Assembly: GCA_932521025.1 (NCBI GenBank) | Contig: OW051470.1 | Coordinates: forward strand, 3,768,501-3,832,500 | DNA: 64,000 nt | From: Oscheius onirici | Taxonomy: Eukaryota; Nematoda; Chromadorea; Rhabditida; Rhabditidae | Direction: 5' to 3' | Shown here: one piece after another, positions 41,101 through 54,900 of the stretch | Layout: each line of letters starts with the position of its first letter | Position numbering within the stretch: the stretch's first letter is position 1 | Notes under the pieces: generated by a model | What the model was told of the DNA's origin: nothing | What the model saw: only the letters and a program-made list of their open reading frames with translations | Database searches by the model: none | Made by a program: the position numbers and the translations under genes

Positions 41101-41262
41101 GCTACAGGAGACGAGGGAGAACTGTCTATCAAGATTGCCGATGCCATGAGAGAAGTCCAGCTGGATAGAGGTCTCCGTCAGAATTCTTCGACCGAAGACT
41201 TTTCGGCCGATTCCCCTCGTGGTCATGGCGAGGAAGAGCTTTTGAATTTCGACGATTTGTAA
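38199..41262 (+). CDS. BCAS3: BCAS3-like WD40 protein
   Basis: BCAS3 binds PI3P with PHAF1/C16orf70 at autophagosome formation sites and has been linked to cell polarity. Start ATG 38199 (MPPSVANTTSGKKNKKNKS), a variable lysine- and glutamine-rich N terminus with PPMPPPRLGRTSTTVPPP. The conserved beta-propeller begins near 38740 (IDWVQFFSLDRG, DVILMGLCRGFQVWIKY). It continues with RYLIVGLTSRIIVYDT, HFVAHYDPLAHISWSPDGRL and LYRLHRGNTAAKV, then RWLAVATNHGTTHIFAINPY, GG. The last is the BCAS3 hallmark. The BCAS3 C-terminal domain is at about 40290-40800. About 15 exons; the protein ends LLNFDDL and stop at 41260-41262. The propeller is complete. Confidence 0.92.
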
Positions 41263-41647
41263 CTTCTCTATGTTGCCATCTTTTACTTTTCCAAACAGAC
41301 GATGCCTTGTATGTAAAATTGGGGTTTGGTTAGAAGTCTACGCTAGGCTTTTGTAAATATTTCCAGAAGATAGCTGTAATTTAACGAGTCCACCATCTTT
41401 GGAAAATAATTCGCTTAAACCTTTGCACCATAGTAATATAGAATAGTCACTCTCGGTGTGGTTAGATCGGCGTGTTGACCATGCTGTCCCATTCTCAGTA
41501 CATTTTGTAAATATTTTCCAGTCATTACGAAGTAAAATTTTAATATCAAAGCGTGATAAAAAGAGAGACAAACGAAACACTCGGGATATTTAATAACGGC
41601 TCAATTGTGACTACTACATGGTACTATAAAACACTCTCACATAATGC

Positions 41648-43169
41648 TTAGATTCGCTCGAGAAGGGCTTTGGCAATGGTGGTTCCAAGTTTGGCAGGAG
41701 AGTCGGTAACATAAACTCCGGCGTCCTTCAAAGCCTCAATTTTGTCTCCAGCAGTTCCTGAATTAAGTATCAGTCTGGAAAAATGATGAAAAACCTTTTC
41801 CTCCAGAAATGATGGCACCAGCATGACCCATTCTACGACCAGGAGGAGCAGTAACTCCGGCGATGAAGGAAACAACGGGCTTGGCGTTATGGCCGCTGAA
41901 AAAGACGGATCAGAATTTTTCACAGTATTATTAGAACAGAATTGGTCAAAGCAAGCCTCAACCGCTACGCCGTTTGAATTTGGAGCGCAAACCTAGAAAA
42001 ACGGTCAGGGTGAAAACTGATGATTTTGAGCAAAATGTCGTGTTGATATTTTCACCAATTCCTTCGGCTAAACAATTTCTATACGTATTCCCGAGAGACT
42101 CATAAAATAGCAAAAGAAGATAATCAAATGGAATAGAACTTTCATCATGTTGTGCCCCGCAGTCTAACCTCTAACTGATTGCGCTATGCGGAAAGGTCTG
42201 ATGAACTTTTAAAACCAGTTGATGTGTTGCTTTAACCAATATTCGTTTCAAAAACCAACCTGTTGTGGCTTTTGATGAACTCGGCAGCCTGTTCTTCGGC
42301 CTGTCCTCCAATCTCTCCGATCATAATGATACCCTTGGTCTGAGGATCCTCAAGGAAGACTTCGAGACAGTCAATGAAGTTGGTTCCGTTGAATGGATCT
42401 CCTCCAATACCAATGCACAGTGTTTGTCCGAGTCCGACGGAAGTCGTCTGGTGAACAGCCTCGTAAGTGAGAGTTCCAGATCGAGAAACAATACCTGAAA
42501 CATACAAGTTAAAGATTTACGAACTGAAAATACCGATAACTCCCTGTTTGTGGATGTGTCCAGGCATAATGCCGATTTTGCATGCATCAGAGGCAATAAT
42601 TCCGGGACAGTTGGGACCGAGAAGACGTGACTTGCTCTGCTTCAACAGCTTGCTTTTAACGCGAACCATGTCTTGCTGAGGAACTCCCTCTGTGATGGCT
42701 ACAATGAGTCCAATCTGTCAAATTTAGTTAGAAGAATGGGAAAAAGTGCCCACTTCAGCATCAATAGCCTCCTCAATAGCTTTAGCTGCTCCAGAAGCGG
42801 GCACATAAATAACAGTAGCATCACAGCCGGTTTTGTCCTTGGCTTCGGCGACGGAACCGAATACAGGACGTTCAAGATGCTGCTGTCCAGCCTGTAACTC
42901 GGTATAAAGTGTGAAAAAACTAATAAACACCTTGTTTGGCGAAACTCCTCCTACAACGTTGGTTCCATACTCAATCATCTGTTTTCCATGGAAACTTCCT
43001 TGTTTTCCTGTGAAACCCTAAACTTGGTCATTAAAATATTGCAAATAAAAACAACCTGGATGATAACTTTGGTATGTTTTCCAATTTTGAGGTTGTTTCG
43101 AGTGTCGTTGTATACATTTCGAGTAAGAGGGCGAACCGTGGCTTGCATGACGGATTTACAGAACGACAT
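41648..43169 (-). CDS. SUCLG1: Succinyl-CoA ligase alpha subunit, mitochondrial
   Basis: TCA-cycle enzyme making ATP or GTP from succinyl-CoA, with a beta subunit encoded elsewhere. Start ATG 43169 ([18 protein letters not shown]) gives a basic mitochondrial presequence. Then [20 protein letters not shown], the CoA-binding region [18 protein letters not shown], and [20 protein letters not shown]. The catalytic histidine is in [20 protein letters not shown]. The protein ends KALLERI and stop. Seven exons. The intron at about 41935-42230 is longer than the rest and carries a tRNA-like stretch that I rejected as a gene. Complete and intact. Confidence 0.95.
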
Positions 43170-43812
43170 ACCTGGAATCGGCTGATTATCGGGCGTTTGC
43201 ACAAACTGATAAGAGAAAACAAGTCAACGAAAAAAATTTGCAGTCTCCAAATTAATTTAAAAATGAAAAGTTTTCTCAGATTCTCTCAACTGTAAAAAAA
43301 AAAGCACTCGAAAGTGCGACGTAATGCCGTGTGCGTTATAAATCAACTACTGTCAAGCAAAATGTTTTTCTCTTTTAACGGGAGAGAAAAGACAAACAGG
43401 AACATTTTAATGCGTGAAGATTAGAAAATTATTGACATTGTGCGAGGGATGGAAGCTTGAGCAAAGATCGTATGGACCGCCCGGCACATTTTTCGGATAA
43501 CGGGAGAAGAGAAGGACACCTTCTTCATGAAATAAAAAGACAAGTGCAGTCTCGGACGAGAAAACAACAAATGAGATGAACAGAAATGACGAACCAAGGG
43601 TAAAAGACAAATTCAAACCCATAAAAGCTGCGCAATGTACGACGTTTACCGTTTTATCGAATGTTGGACAGAAACACAGACGTGATGGCCAAAGAACTGC
43701 TAAAAAACTGATAAAAGCAAATATTCCCAAGTGAATTGAACCGAATAACAACACCGAGACAAATTTAGAAATATTTTATGTACAAATTGTGAAAAAATAG
43801 TTGTAAAATGGA
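43170..43812. other. Gap between rev-3 3' end and SUCLG1 start
   Basis: A minus-strand open frame at 43407-43754 is hydrophobic but shows no recognised family, start context or splice partners. I see nothing else in this 640-base gap. Too long for a standard operon junction. Confidence 0.45.
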
Positions 43813-46800
43813 CTACCATCTTGTCTCTTCGTCATACTCGGCAAATTGGAAAATAGTTCGATCATGATATGATCCTTCGTCGTCTTCTTCCAATTGCTCG
43901 TCTACAACAGGCGGCTCTTTTTCTGACGGTTCCTCTTCTTCAAGTTCCGGCTCGGGACGGATTCTCAGCGGCAGGTTCAAAATGGCAGTAGAAGCCCGCG
44001 ATGGTTTTGTAACTTGCTCTTCAGGTGCATCAATGGGCTCAGTCTTGTCGTTCAAATCTGCCCTTTTCCTTTTCAATTTCTTTTTCTTTTTAGTCAAGTT
44101 AATCTGGTGATATTTCACGGCCATTCGTGTGTTAGTTCGAGCAATTCTAGTGATAACCTAAATAAATAATAATCTCAGTCTTTTTTTCCACATAACCTTG
44201 TTCACTTCGCAGAACAAATTCAGACAGTCCTCAAGATCGGCCAGACTGCTCATCTGGCAATCCTCACAGGCTTGCCGCATAAAATTGAGCATTCTCGCTT
44301 CACGGCCTGACTGGATGAGGGCTTCTCGAAATGTTTTCTTCGAGTGGGAGCATTTTCTACACCAAGGACTACCTCCAGACGAGTTACACGCAGGGCTGAA
44401 TATAGCGACTGTCAAATGAGAAAAAATCTTACTTGAAACAGTCTAGGCTCGATTCGTCGAGATAGTCAATGTTCAAAGGAATCAGGTCAGTAACTCGATG
44501 AAGGGCGGCGAGAATATGAGCTCTTATGTAGTAGGCAACATTGATCTCAACAGAGTTTTGACCAAAAAAAGCCAATTACCTTGAGATCTTCGTCTTCTAG
44601 GAATTCGTCTACTGTTCGGACACATGAGATGACTGTGCTATCTGGTTCGCCGGCTGACACTATATATCGAAGACGCTCTCCAGGAAGAGGCTGATAACCG
44701 GGACTGGTAGTCTGATTGTACCTGAAATTGAGCTTGTTTTTGAATAAAAGAAGGGTTACTCGGCGACTTTCTTCTGGGGAACGGGGGAATTTTCATCGTA
44801 GTTGCCGCGGTATTCTGTGCTGAAGACAAACTCTGAGAAATGAGTTTCTTTCATAGCTGTGAGTCGTCGATCCAAGAAGACGAGAAACTTGTTGTACTTC
44901 TTTTGCAGAACGTACTCCAAAGATCGCTCAAGAATCTGAAACTTTTTTCACTGTGAAGAAAGGAAGTTTACAGTGGCCACAATCGGACAAGTGTCTCTTC
45001 GAACAGTTTCTATTCCTTTGGCATCCAATTTCGGCGTTCCGTTTTCCGATTCGTACATCCAGCCTGCATATCGTTTTTTCGTCTCTAAAACACAACCAGA
45101 ATACACCTGAATCTTGTTTTACAAACGAGGTATAAAATTACCTTTTCAAGTTTGAGAACAACTGGCGCAGGGTTGACAGCTGTAACGTCTTGTGCTATTT
45201 TCTTTCCGATCGCGAATGCTTCGGCTAATGAGGCTCCTTTGACGAGCACGAACATCGAGTCGGTGTCTCCGTAGATGACTTTCGCTCCTCCGTATTCTCC
45301 CTCATTGACCATCTCGATTGCCCTTTCCAGTGTCTCTCGTCCTTTTGATAAAATGGCGTCAGCTACTTCGACACAGGGCATTCTTCCACTCCAATTCGCT
45401 GCCGTGTAACCATAAGTCACATTTGCCACCAGTTTTAGAGCCAGCTGTCTCGCGTCAAGAATCCTCAACAGTCGCTTGTTTTCCGTGTTTTTCATAGCCG
45501 TTTTGATCATTATTCGGGCTCCCAGGACTTCTCTCAACATGGTCACTATGACGCCTTGGCGATATTCTCCTGCAGCGAAGGCAGCATTCACGGGAGACAA
45601 ACGAATCTTCTTTTCGTTTGTAGCCTCGATAAGTGAATCTTTCTGTATGCTCTCAGTTCCAAGGAAAAGATGAAACGTACGTCAATGGGATATTTGATAG
45701 CTCCGACTTCAATATAAGACGAGCCGACTTCTGCTGCAGCAGTGAGGTTTCCAATCTGAGGATGTTTACAAATATTACGATAAATGTACCTTTCCAAAAA
45801 GTGTAGAAAAACAGTAATTGTATGCGACGACCATGGATGGATAGAGCGATTGGAAATCGAGAACTATGACAGGATCGTGATAGACCTTAGACACTGGTTC
45901 CAGGATCAGTTGAAGTTGTTCAGGAGCACACATTCTGATCACCAAATAACTGAAGTTAAATGAAAAAACCAACTTATCACGTTGTTCGACAGTCACGGAA
46001 GGAGCGACATAGTTCCATTTGTGGGCCAGTCGTAGAAGCATTGACTCGACTCTCAACTGCGATCCTCTGGACCAAACTTCGTGGAATTGAATGCCGTAGA
46101 CACGAGCCATCTCAGCGTTTCGTACGAACCATTCCATTTTGTTGAGAAGTACAACATTGGAATAAGTTATTCGTCTTAGATGATACTGGATGGAACGTCT
46201 GAAAAATCGTGTAAGCATAAGAAGTAGGTAAATGTTCACCCTGCAGCTGGCGTTTGCTTTTGGTACATTTTCGTCAATGCGGCATCGTTTAAGACGGGAA
46301 TTACTTCGCCCAAGACATGTGCACAGGCTGTGGCTCGATCGTAAGAACGAAGTGAGAGATCTCGACGAACAACTCGCCACACGGATTCGAGCAGTCTTCC
46401 GTCGATTGTTATATAATCTTGTCTCTGCCACGTGTTCCTTGCTAAAAGTTCGTTTTATCTTGAAAACGATTCAAAACTTACGATTGATGTAACGTCCCAG
46501 TTGCTGCCGAAAATTGGCTATTCCAAGAAACTCGGCTCGTCGGATGAGATAGCCCCATGAGAGTCGAGAAGTATCGTAGCCGATAAGAATATCCGGATTG
46601 TAAAGTTTCACATATTGCACAATGGTCTCGAAAAGTTCCGCCTCGTTAGTCACTGTGATCGTCTCCTGGCTGTTCGTTTCCTATGAATTGATTAAAAGAA
46701 GTTATAGAAAAATACAATTTTGTCAAGAAGAGTAATGAGACTATGAAGGTCGGGATAGATCTGTCCACAAGCATTTTTCATCACACAGAAAGAGGCCGCA

Positions 46801-48861
46801 ACTACTGAATCTGTCTGAAATTCTTGTAATCACAAAAAAAGGTGACAAACCGCAGCATTGGGCCACTTATCCACTGTCCAGACGAAGAGTTCGAGACTGA
46901 CCGCACAGACATTTTTGACTTCCTCCATTTCTCCATCCTTTTCTGCGATTTCTTCTTCTGGAAGCGTCAGATCTTGCTCTTTGGGATGACTTATTGTTAG
47001 TGATTCATCTTCTGGTACGACCTTCTATAGTATGTGAGTTTTAAAGGAAATCGGTCAGAAATACCTTATTTCTTGGTTTGTGGATTTTGACTTGGGCGCT
47101 TTTTTTCGCATCGGATTTTTTTATACGGCGTTTGTTCGAATCCATTCTTCTTCTCAGCGGCAGCAACATTCTCGTTCGATACCACTGTCTGAATTGTAAG
47201 TTTTTACTAACAATAAGTTGAGGCAAAACATACGATTTTCCTTGGTTATCGGGAAGAGTCGGAGTGATCAAATCTCTCGGAGACTCGAAAATGGTCGTCT
47301 CCAGAACGTTTGGTGTTTTCCTATCCATTTCTTGCGGTTCAGTCTCCGTCTAGAATATTATTTTTTATTTAAATTAACTTGTTAACTACCAATTGCTGCC
47401 CCCCGGCATCTCGTACAAGCATCGTCATTTCCATTACATTGTCCACCTCAAGTTCGTCGTCTTGATCGGGCGACTGCCATTCCTCTGGAACAGAATGTAG
47501 TCGAGAACGTGAAAAGACTAACCATCTAGTCCAAATTCAATAAAGTCCTGTGTTTCTGTCCATTTGCGACCAGTCTCGTCCGTTTTTACGGCTTGTTCCC
47601 AAATAGCTTCTGCGTTTTTCCCTTCCACAACAGTACTGTTGAATGTCGATTCCGTTTCTACTAGAAGATAGAAAAGATATAAAGAAACAAACCATTGATA
47701 TTCGCAGAGGTAGTTTCGACTGGAACTTCTTCAAACAATTTCACCGTTTTCTTCAAATTGTCCAGAAATTCCTTTTCCGTCCGGATTTTAGGATATGGCC
47801 GTGGAGTATCTGCATAACATTATGAACTGGATCGAACAAGTAACTACATTGGTTGAAGAGATCTTCCAGTGATCTGTTCTGCAGCTGACAGCGTTTAGCC
47901 TCTTCTTTCCAGATATATTCGAGCCCGGGGTTTGAGGAATGAACAGAAAAGATTTTGTAATTAACTAAATAGGGAGAATACCGTTTGCAGAATGAATTTC
48001 GGGATTCATGATATCGCTAATATGAACGTCTACTTCGATAATACTTGTCGTGGCGGGTGGAATGGATGAGAGCTGATTCGTTCTTCGAAGATAACTTATA
48101 GATACCCCTCCTAAAACCAGTTTTTTTTCTTTTCGAATAGCAGTAAAAAGACTTAAACGAAGTTTATTGGGTTGAACTCGGTACTTTAGATTCCGGAAGA
48201 CTACCCAGTCCATGCCGAAAATCGAATGGTCAATGAAGAATTGGAGAATGAAAGGAACGTGAGCCTCGAATGGTTGCATGATTGGATTGTCCGTAGCCAG
48301 TTGACCAAGAATGCTGCATAATCTGTAAAAGGAAAAGTTTAATCTTGAAAACCAGACCGAACTTGGGAACATGAAAGGGGCTTGTGAAGTAGACTTTGGC
48401 AAACGTCTCCATCTGCGAGTGGAAACCGTAAATTGACCAGAAAAAAAAGAGTAAGAGAAGTATCTTGATACAAACAAACTTAGCTTGGAATCCCTCCAAA
48501 TGATGAATATATTTCGGAATTCGGCTGTCATCGCTCGCCTCTCCCGGTTCTTTTCTCCGTTGAATTTCCATATGAAGTAGTTTGTTCAATTTCTCGCACA
48601 TGAGCTCCTTTACTCTTTCGCTCAAATCTCCGCCGACTCTCATCACGAAGTAGGGAAGAGCGCCGTGAATGTGAACGCAAATTTTTTCTCCTAAAAACTG
48701 AACGTTTCCATATAAAAGGCAGAAAAACCTAAATCTGTAGGTCCGAACATGTGAATAACGGGCACTTCGCTCTTGCCTACAGTGTTGTTTTTGAAGGTAT
48801 ACTCATTCTGTGGAAGAAGGGAATAATCACATTGAAAGTTTCGCATTCGAAGTGGCTTCAT
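43813..48861 (-). CDS. rev-3: DNA polymerase zeta catalytic subunit
   Basis: B-family polymerase that extends past lesions. Start ATG 48861 (MKPLRMRNFQCDYSLLPQNE), then VPVIHMFGPTDLGEKICVHI and HGALPYFVMRVGG, matching the REV3 N-terminal domain. A short variable middle (47000-48000) follows. The exonuclease-like region has YNPDILIGYDTSRLSWGYLI. Polymerase motifs: A VLDFQSLYPSMVVAYNYC, B KLVANVTYGYTAANWSGRMP, C VIYGDTDSMFVLV. The C-terminal domain has two cysteine sets, CFNPAC/WCRKC and CEDCQMSS...EDCLNLFC; in REV3 the second holds a [4Fe-4S] cluster and binds accessory subunits. The protein ends DEETRW. A low-complexity Glu-rich stretch precedes the end. The middle is much shorter than in human REV3L. 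It follows polq-1 by only 132 bases. Confidence 0.94.
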
Positions 48862-48993
48862 GCTGACTAAATCTTATATAACAAACTATCGATGGAAGAG
48901 GTATCAAAATGCTATAACAGAGACTTCGAAAATAGCTCATTATAATGAAAAGTTTATTTTACAAATGTGGCTAAAACAACTGAAAAAAAAAGT
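48862..48993 (-). promoter_or_regulatory. Operon-type junction between polq-1 and rev-3
   Basis: 132 bases between the polq-1 stop and the rev-3 ATG on the same strand. On the coding strand it reads a T-rich tract, then AAATAAAC (poly(A) signal), and TTTAGTCAGC directly before ATG, a possible trans-splice acceptor. Confidence 0.5.
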
Positions 48994-51900
48994 CTATTTG
49001 AGATCAGCCCAGGTGTGACCCGTTACAACTTTCACCTTCAAAGGAACTCGTAAATTCGGAAACACATTCTCCATCTCTTGACATAGTATACACGCAACTG
49101 TGGCGGCTATGGTTCTTTCACAGTCCACTATAATCTCGTCATGGACAATCATAACCACATTCGCGTCCAGATCTGAAGAAAACTGTAGTCGCAGAGTGAA
49201 AAAGGCTCACTTTTCAATCGTTTGTGGATTTGAATAAGGGCCTTTTTGAATATTTCGCTGGCAGTTCCTTGAATTGTGAAATTGACCGATTGCCGGTGAT
49301 CCCTCGACCGTTCCTCCTGTCGTCCTTTTGTACAGGCTACGCGTCTTCTTCCTAGGAACGTTTCCACAAAACCGACTTTTTCTGCCTGTTCCTTCGTATT
49401 CGCGATATAGCTTTTGACTTCTGAAGTCCTTTTTTGACAATTTCAGAGGGACTTACTTGGAAATGCAGCAAAGAAACTGTCTAAGAGTTTCTGCGCTTCA
49501 GCTACTGTCATTTTCGTGGCGTCGGCCAGAGCTTTGACTCCCATTCCGTAAATTAGTCCGTAGCAAAGCTGTTTGACGGAATCTCGGGAAAAATTCCATT
49601 TTTTCGAGAGTTCTTCGAAAAAGTCACGATCTGAACCAGGTTTCATTAAACGCAAGAAAGCTGAAAGCACCACTATCTGAGAGCTGTCTGAGAAGACCAG
49701 AATCGGCGCTGAGATGAGCCAAAACACGTAACTCTAGCTGGCAGTAATCGGCTCCAATAAGTACTCTGTCTGGAGCCAGTTCATATTCTTGTTTCAAACG
49801 AAAAAGTACCTGACTTTGCGGCGAACAAGCTTCTAATCGAAAATCCCTGAAAGAGTTCTCCTTTCGAGACATTCTGTACACAAGGGTTGAAGCTTAGAAC
49901 GCGTCCTGTGGCTGTCGACATCTCGAAAGAGCACCGAATAACATTATCTGGGCTTACATATTCCAGCAGAGGCAGTAAACATTGCTGGAAATAGTTTCTG
50001 CTAAAAAGACTGAAAAATACCGAAATAGCGTGTTTGAGCTGTCTAAAGGCTATGATTTTCGGAACTATTTGATGGAGATCGGAAATTTGGTTGAGGACGA
50101 GTTTATTGGAGCTCAGATGACGTTTTCCTGATACACTGCCTCCTGGATGAGGAATCTTCAAGCGAACAAACAATATCTGAAGAAAACTTTTTATTCGAAC
50201 GGGAAAAAATTTTGTCACCTCGGATACAGATGGCGGACTTTCCAAATTGAAAAACTTTCCAGCCAACCGATGACATTCGTTCTCCAAACTGCCAATTTTT
50301 GCTCGAATGTCTCCTAGCATTTCGGTGGACAAGTTACGGCTAAAAGGAAATCCATACGACGTAATATGTGCAATCGTCTAAAATACTTTTTGTTTCACAG
50401 AAAAAGGAGAAAAAAACCTGTATGGCTGAGAGCTCCAGCGAAACCGCGTCTTTAGAAGATAAACTAACAGCCGCAGAACGAAGACGCTCGTGAATTCGAC
50501 TGCAGATGAAGGATTGAGCCGAAAACTTAATTCGGGGGCTCATTTTCAAAAGCTGTTGAATGCTGAACTGCCAATCGAATCGAGACGCGAGTTGGGCGAT
50601 GGAAAGAGGAGAGTCGCCATTTCGGTAATGAGCCAAAAAGGACAGATACTCGATACAGACAAACTTCGGTATCTGGAAAAGCAAACTATAGGAGTATAAG
50701 AACAAGATTACTTCAATGCTGAGGGAGCTTCTAAGATATGAGACTTGTTTGAGAGCACTGTAGCAATACACTGTACAGGATCCCAAGATCCTCCTAACTT
50801 GCTCCACTCGACGTGCCAAAGAAACATTCTGACAGGGCGTAGATGACGGATAACTCGCTTCCTCTGCCGTCGTTCCTGCACATATAGATGCTATTCAAAA
50901 CAACTGAAAAGTACCCGTGAAGATGTCGTCGCAAACTGGAATAAACACTGGCATTTGATTGGAAGTGCAGAAGCATACAGCCGTGATTTGGGAGACTATG
51001 GTAACCAAGGCCATTGAGACTTCTTCCCATTCAGCACTTTTGGTTGCAAAGGCATTCCAAGTGGACTCTGTCTCACAAACATCTTCGATCCAAAACGAAC
51101 GAACGAGGCTTCTGGTCCTTCGACTGGTTTTGCAGACTGGACTGGATACGGTAGGAGACCAGCTCTAAACTGGTTTTTATTTGAATAGAAAGAAAAACTG
51201 ACTACCATGGAACTTCTGGCTCTTTTCATCGAAACAGCAGGCGATTTCTCAAAACTCTCAAAGAGATCCGCACTCAGATCGGCGCTACTTCCATCGGCTG
51301 CCCTGCTGACGACAGAGATTGTTGACAGTCTGTCAGTCTTTTTCGGCAGTTGAGTTTTCGGAACAATCATCTGGGAGACAAGATCGAATGAGTCGTCTGG
51401 AGGTGCTCGCATCTGAATTGTCCCTCGGTTCACGAGTTCGACCGTTTTTTCGAAACTGTCATCATATTGCGTGTCATCGTATGCTACCTTCATCAGACTC
51501 GTCTCCAAGTCGTCAATTTCATTGGCTGAAATATTTTTTTTAGATTTAAAAGAAAACTAGTTTCTACACTGATCTTCGATTGGTTTTTCCGCATTAGCAA
51601 TTTCATCATTGAGAGACATCTAAATCATGTTCATTTGAGAACTGAACAATAGAAAAAAACCTCCATAATTGAGCTGCTGAATATATCCAAGGCGCTGTCT
51701 TCTGCTATCTGCGAGCATGGAAAACTGATTCGAGGAGGTCGTTTCTGGCCGACTGGAGTCGAAGACGAGTAACTGAATTTATATCTTTAAAAAATATAAA
51801 AAATACTAACCTGTGGTCGTAGTTAGGAGTATTTGTAGTTATCTCTTCATTCGGCTTGTTCACAATGTCTAATAATGGGGAGCGACACATGCCCGAGTCT

Positions 51901-54900
51901 GCTTGAGAGCAAAAGGATTTCCTCTTCTCGCCACTTTGAGTGATACAACGTAATACAGTAGGATGAACAAGTTGACTGGCTTTCTTTTGGGACGGTGCAA
52001 TCGGATGAACTACTTCGATTCCGAGGTTTCTAAGTCCGATTTCTGAGAAATATAACGGTTTACCTCATTATTTCCCGAACTCCTTCTCCTGCTCGAAAAA
52101 GGACAAGTTCAGCTGCTTCCTGTAGACTCATTCGGTCATCTCCAAACAGCCATTCTTGTCTGTTTCCGTCTTTTGTCTCGCTGAAAAAGAAATTCTCATA
52201 GTCATATGTTTCTCTTGTTACGTCATCTGACCTATTAGTCAGGCATCACTCCTATTAGACTGCGCAATACTTGCCGGTTTAGATAGCCTAGCTACTATTG
52301 CCAGCTCATCAGGGACATTGCTCCAATTACCGTATTCAGCAGTGTGTCCTATTCGCATCATTAGACAGCGTCTTAGGATAGTCATCCCAATTGACCATCG
52401 ACTGTCATTACTCTTAATTTGTCTCACCTCTCGAATGGAACAGCCAATGACAGTACTGTCGCGACTTCAGCTATTGTGGACTGAGCTAATTGGGCTAACG
52501 AGGTGATACCGTGGTCATGAAAGACGCGTGCTCTAAATTACTGTTGTAGTTGGAATTAAGCAAAGAGATTACCTACTACCGTCTATTCCATCAACCCGAA
52601 TGAGTTCCGTCAATTCTGCCCGGATTCCGAATGCGAGTCGAGAGGCGAATCCTTCGAGCAGAGAGCGTAGATACTGCCAGCCGAGTCGATTACAGAAGGC
52701 GACGATCATTGCTGAAAACGTTGAAATTGTAAAGAAGCTCCCTATTTTTGTGAGTAACTGGCATTTAGTGGTACATTTGGTGACGACCATCTTCACAACG
52801 AAGCCACTTGGGACACACGATGGAGCCAATAGTTCCAAGACAGCAGGCCAAATTGGCTCAATTCGGCCGACAAACAGCTAATCGCATGGCCTCGTTCACT
52901 ATAACTATTTCTCAACGCTATTCTCAGATTGCACAAACAAAAGTTTCAAGAAGATACCTGCATATGTGGCACTTTGTTGTTGTAGAGCCTGCAGCGATCC
53001 TCGACAGACTTTGAACTTTTCGGCTACTTTGGTCAGTGGAATCTCGTTGATCACATCGAAAAGAGCCAATGCGGAGAAGAAACGAAGATGGAGCTGGAGA
53101 AATGAGATTTAGCTGAAGCAGAAGAGGAAAACCTGTAGCTGTCGATCATCTGCTCGAGAATATTTCCCTTGGATCCGTCCTATGATGAAGCCTTCGTTCG
53201 CTCCGACCATCTTCGAAATGCGCTTCTGATTCGAGTCTAGTTTGTTGAAAATGGTCAGCAGATGGTCCCAGTCGCATCCTTGCCAAACACTGCAGTTGAT
53301 TGGAGTCACCTATAACTCGAAATATTTGTAAAAGACCAATTACGAACCAGATACATCATATGCAATTCGGTGTCAATAGACAGTGCTCGAGCAGCATTTT
53401 TGAGGTCTGCAAAGACGAAAAGAGCAGCATCTGGTGGCAGGGAGGAGGCTAAAGCAGCTCGTCCTAACTGTGTCGCCGTCAAGCGAAAATCTGTAAATGA
53501 ATCGGGCTGAGAACAATTGTATTTCCACGAAATTGGATGTGTGGGAGATCTTTGCGTCGAAGCCGAAAAGAGAGCCTCATATCGAGAAATGTTCGAGAAT
53601 GGTTCACCTTCCGACTCTTCATTTTCTACTTCTTCGCCCATCTCACAACAGGAAATTAATGCCTGTGATGCGAGATCGGAGATGGTCTGCTCGGGAGACT
53701 GTTGCGGCGGATGGAGCAGTTGGGAAGTTAGCGAGACGACTGAAGAGACGTTTGTTGTAAGTCCGCTGCATACACTCTAAACTTTCTTTGTTGAAAATAA
53801 GTAAAACAAACCTCTAAAATAACTTTCGAGGCGTCTCTTTTCTGGTTTCCAGAAGATGAAGCTGTCGTTATCAGTCGAAGAGCCGTATCCACTTCCGAGG
53901 GTTTGATGGTGACAATACTCTCTCCTGAAACAAATAATAATGACCAATCAGCGGCACAATAAAAGTCTCACAATTCCCCTCCACTGATGCTTGACTCTGT
54001 GCTTCGCGCATCCTTTTTTTAGTGTCGAAGGCGGAAATTAGCCAATGGGCCATCCAGACTCCGCCCTCTCACTGCCTCTAACGCGACTACAGTACACAAT
54101 ATTCTCCATTCCGGGATCCTTCTCTCCCTCATTCTAATCTCTCTACAACTAATCAATCATAAGCACTTTTCCAGCCTCGAATGGCCATTGAGGACATGCA
54201 GAACAACGGCCTGTCAGCAGCGCCGATGGGTCAAAGTTATCTCGGACAGCAGAAGATGAGCTTCGCGATTCACGACTTGTTGGGGATCCAGGGTCTTCAG
54301 AACTCGTACTTTGGACAGGGCTACTGTCCTCAAGGCTTCTTTCCTCAACAGGTACAAAACTTTCTTTCGAGGGGAGAACTAGTTCCATTTCAGAGCTTTA
54401 CAATGGACATTGGCGGATGTGGGCCTTTCGACCGCTCACTCTGTTCCACCAATGATCCTCTGGGAATCAACAGTCAGAGTATGTGGCAGTTCAGGCTAAA
54501 AACTGAATGGCTTCCAGGCGCATTAGGCTATGGGGTGGGCCATCCAACTACAGTATCTCAAATGACCGAAGAAGTGCCGCAAACTTCGAGTGGCGGAGGC
54601 AAGAGTAAGAGAAAAAAGAGACGGCACAGGTAGAATTAGTAGTAGATAAAGATCAAAGATATTTAGGACCATCTTCACCCAGTACCAGATAGATGAGCTG
54701 GAGAAGGCCTTCCAAGAAGCTCACTATCCGGATGTCTACGCTCGAGAAGTTCTTGCCGCCAAAACAGAACTTCAGGAAGACCGAATCCAAGTGAGTTTAT
54801 CCGAAGAGGAGGCCTATTTGATAGTGGAATTTCCGTCGCCGCGAATCAAATTCACACTTTGAGAGTCAGTCGTTGAGTGACCTCTCTTCCTGAAAATTTA

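Noticed and set aside
42130..42205. tRNA-like stretch in a SUCLG1 intron (minus strand, TAGCGCAATCAGTTAGAGG and GTTCTATTCC resembling A and B boxes)
   Set aside because: No acceptor stem pairing and no credible anticodon arm could be found. At best a decayed tRNA-derived fragment.
43407..43754. Hydrophobic minus-strand open frame between rev-3 and SUCLG1
   Set aside because: No recognised family, no acceptor or start context, and composition typical of AT-rich noncoding sequence.
54149..54388. Minus-strand open frame under ceh-10 exon 1
   Set aside because: Antisense shadow of the ceh-10 coding exon, inside the polq-1 intron.
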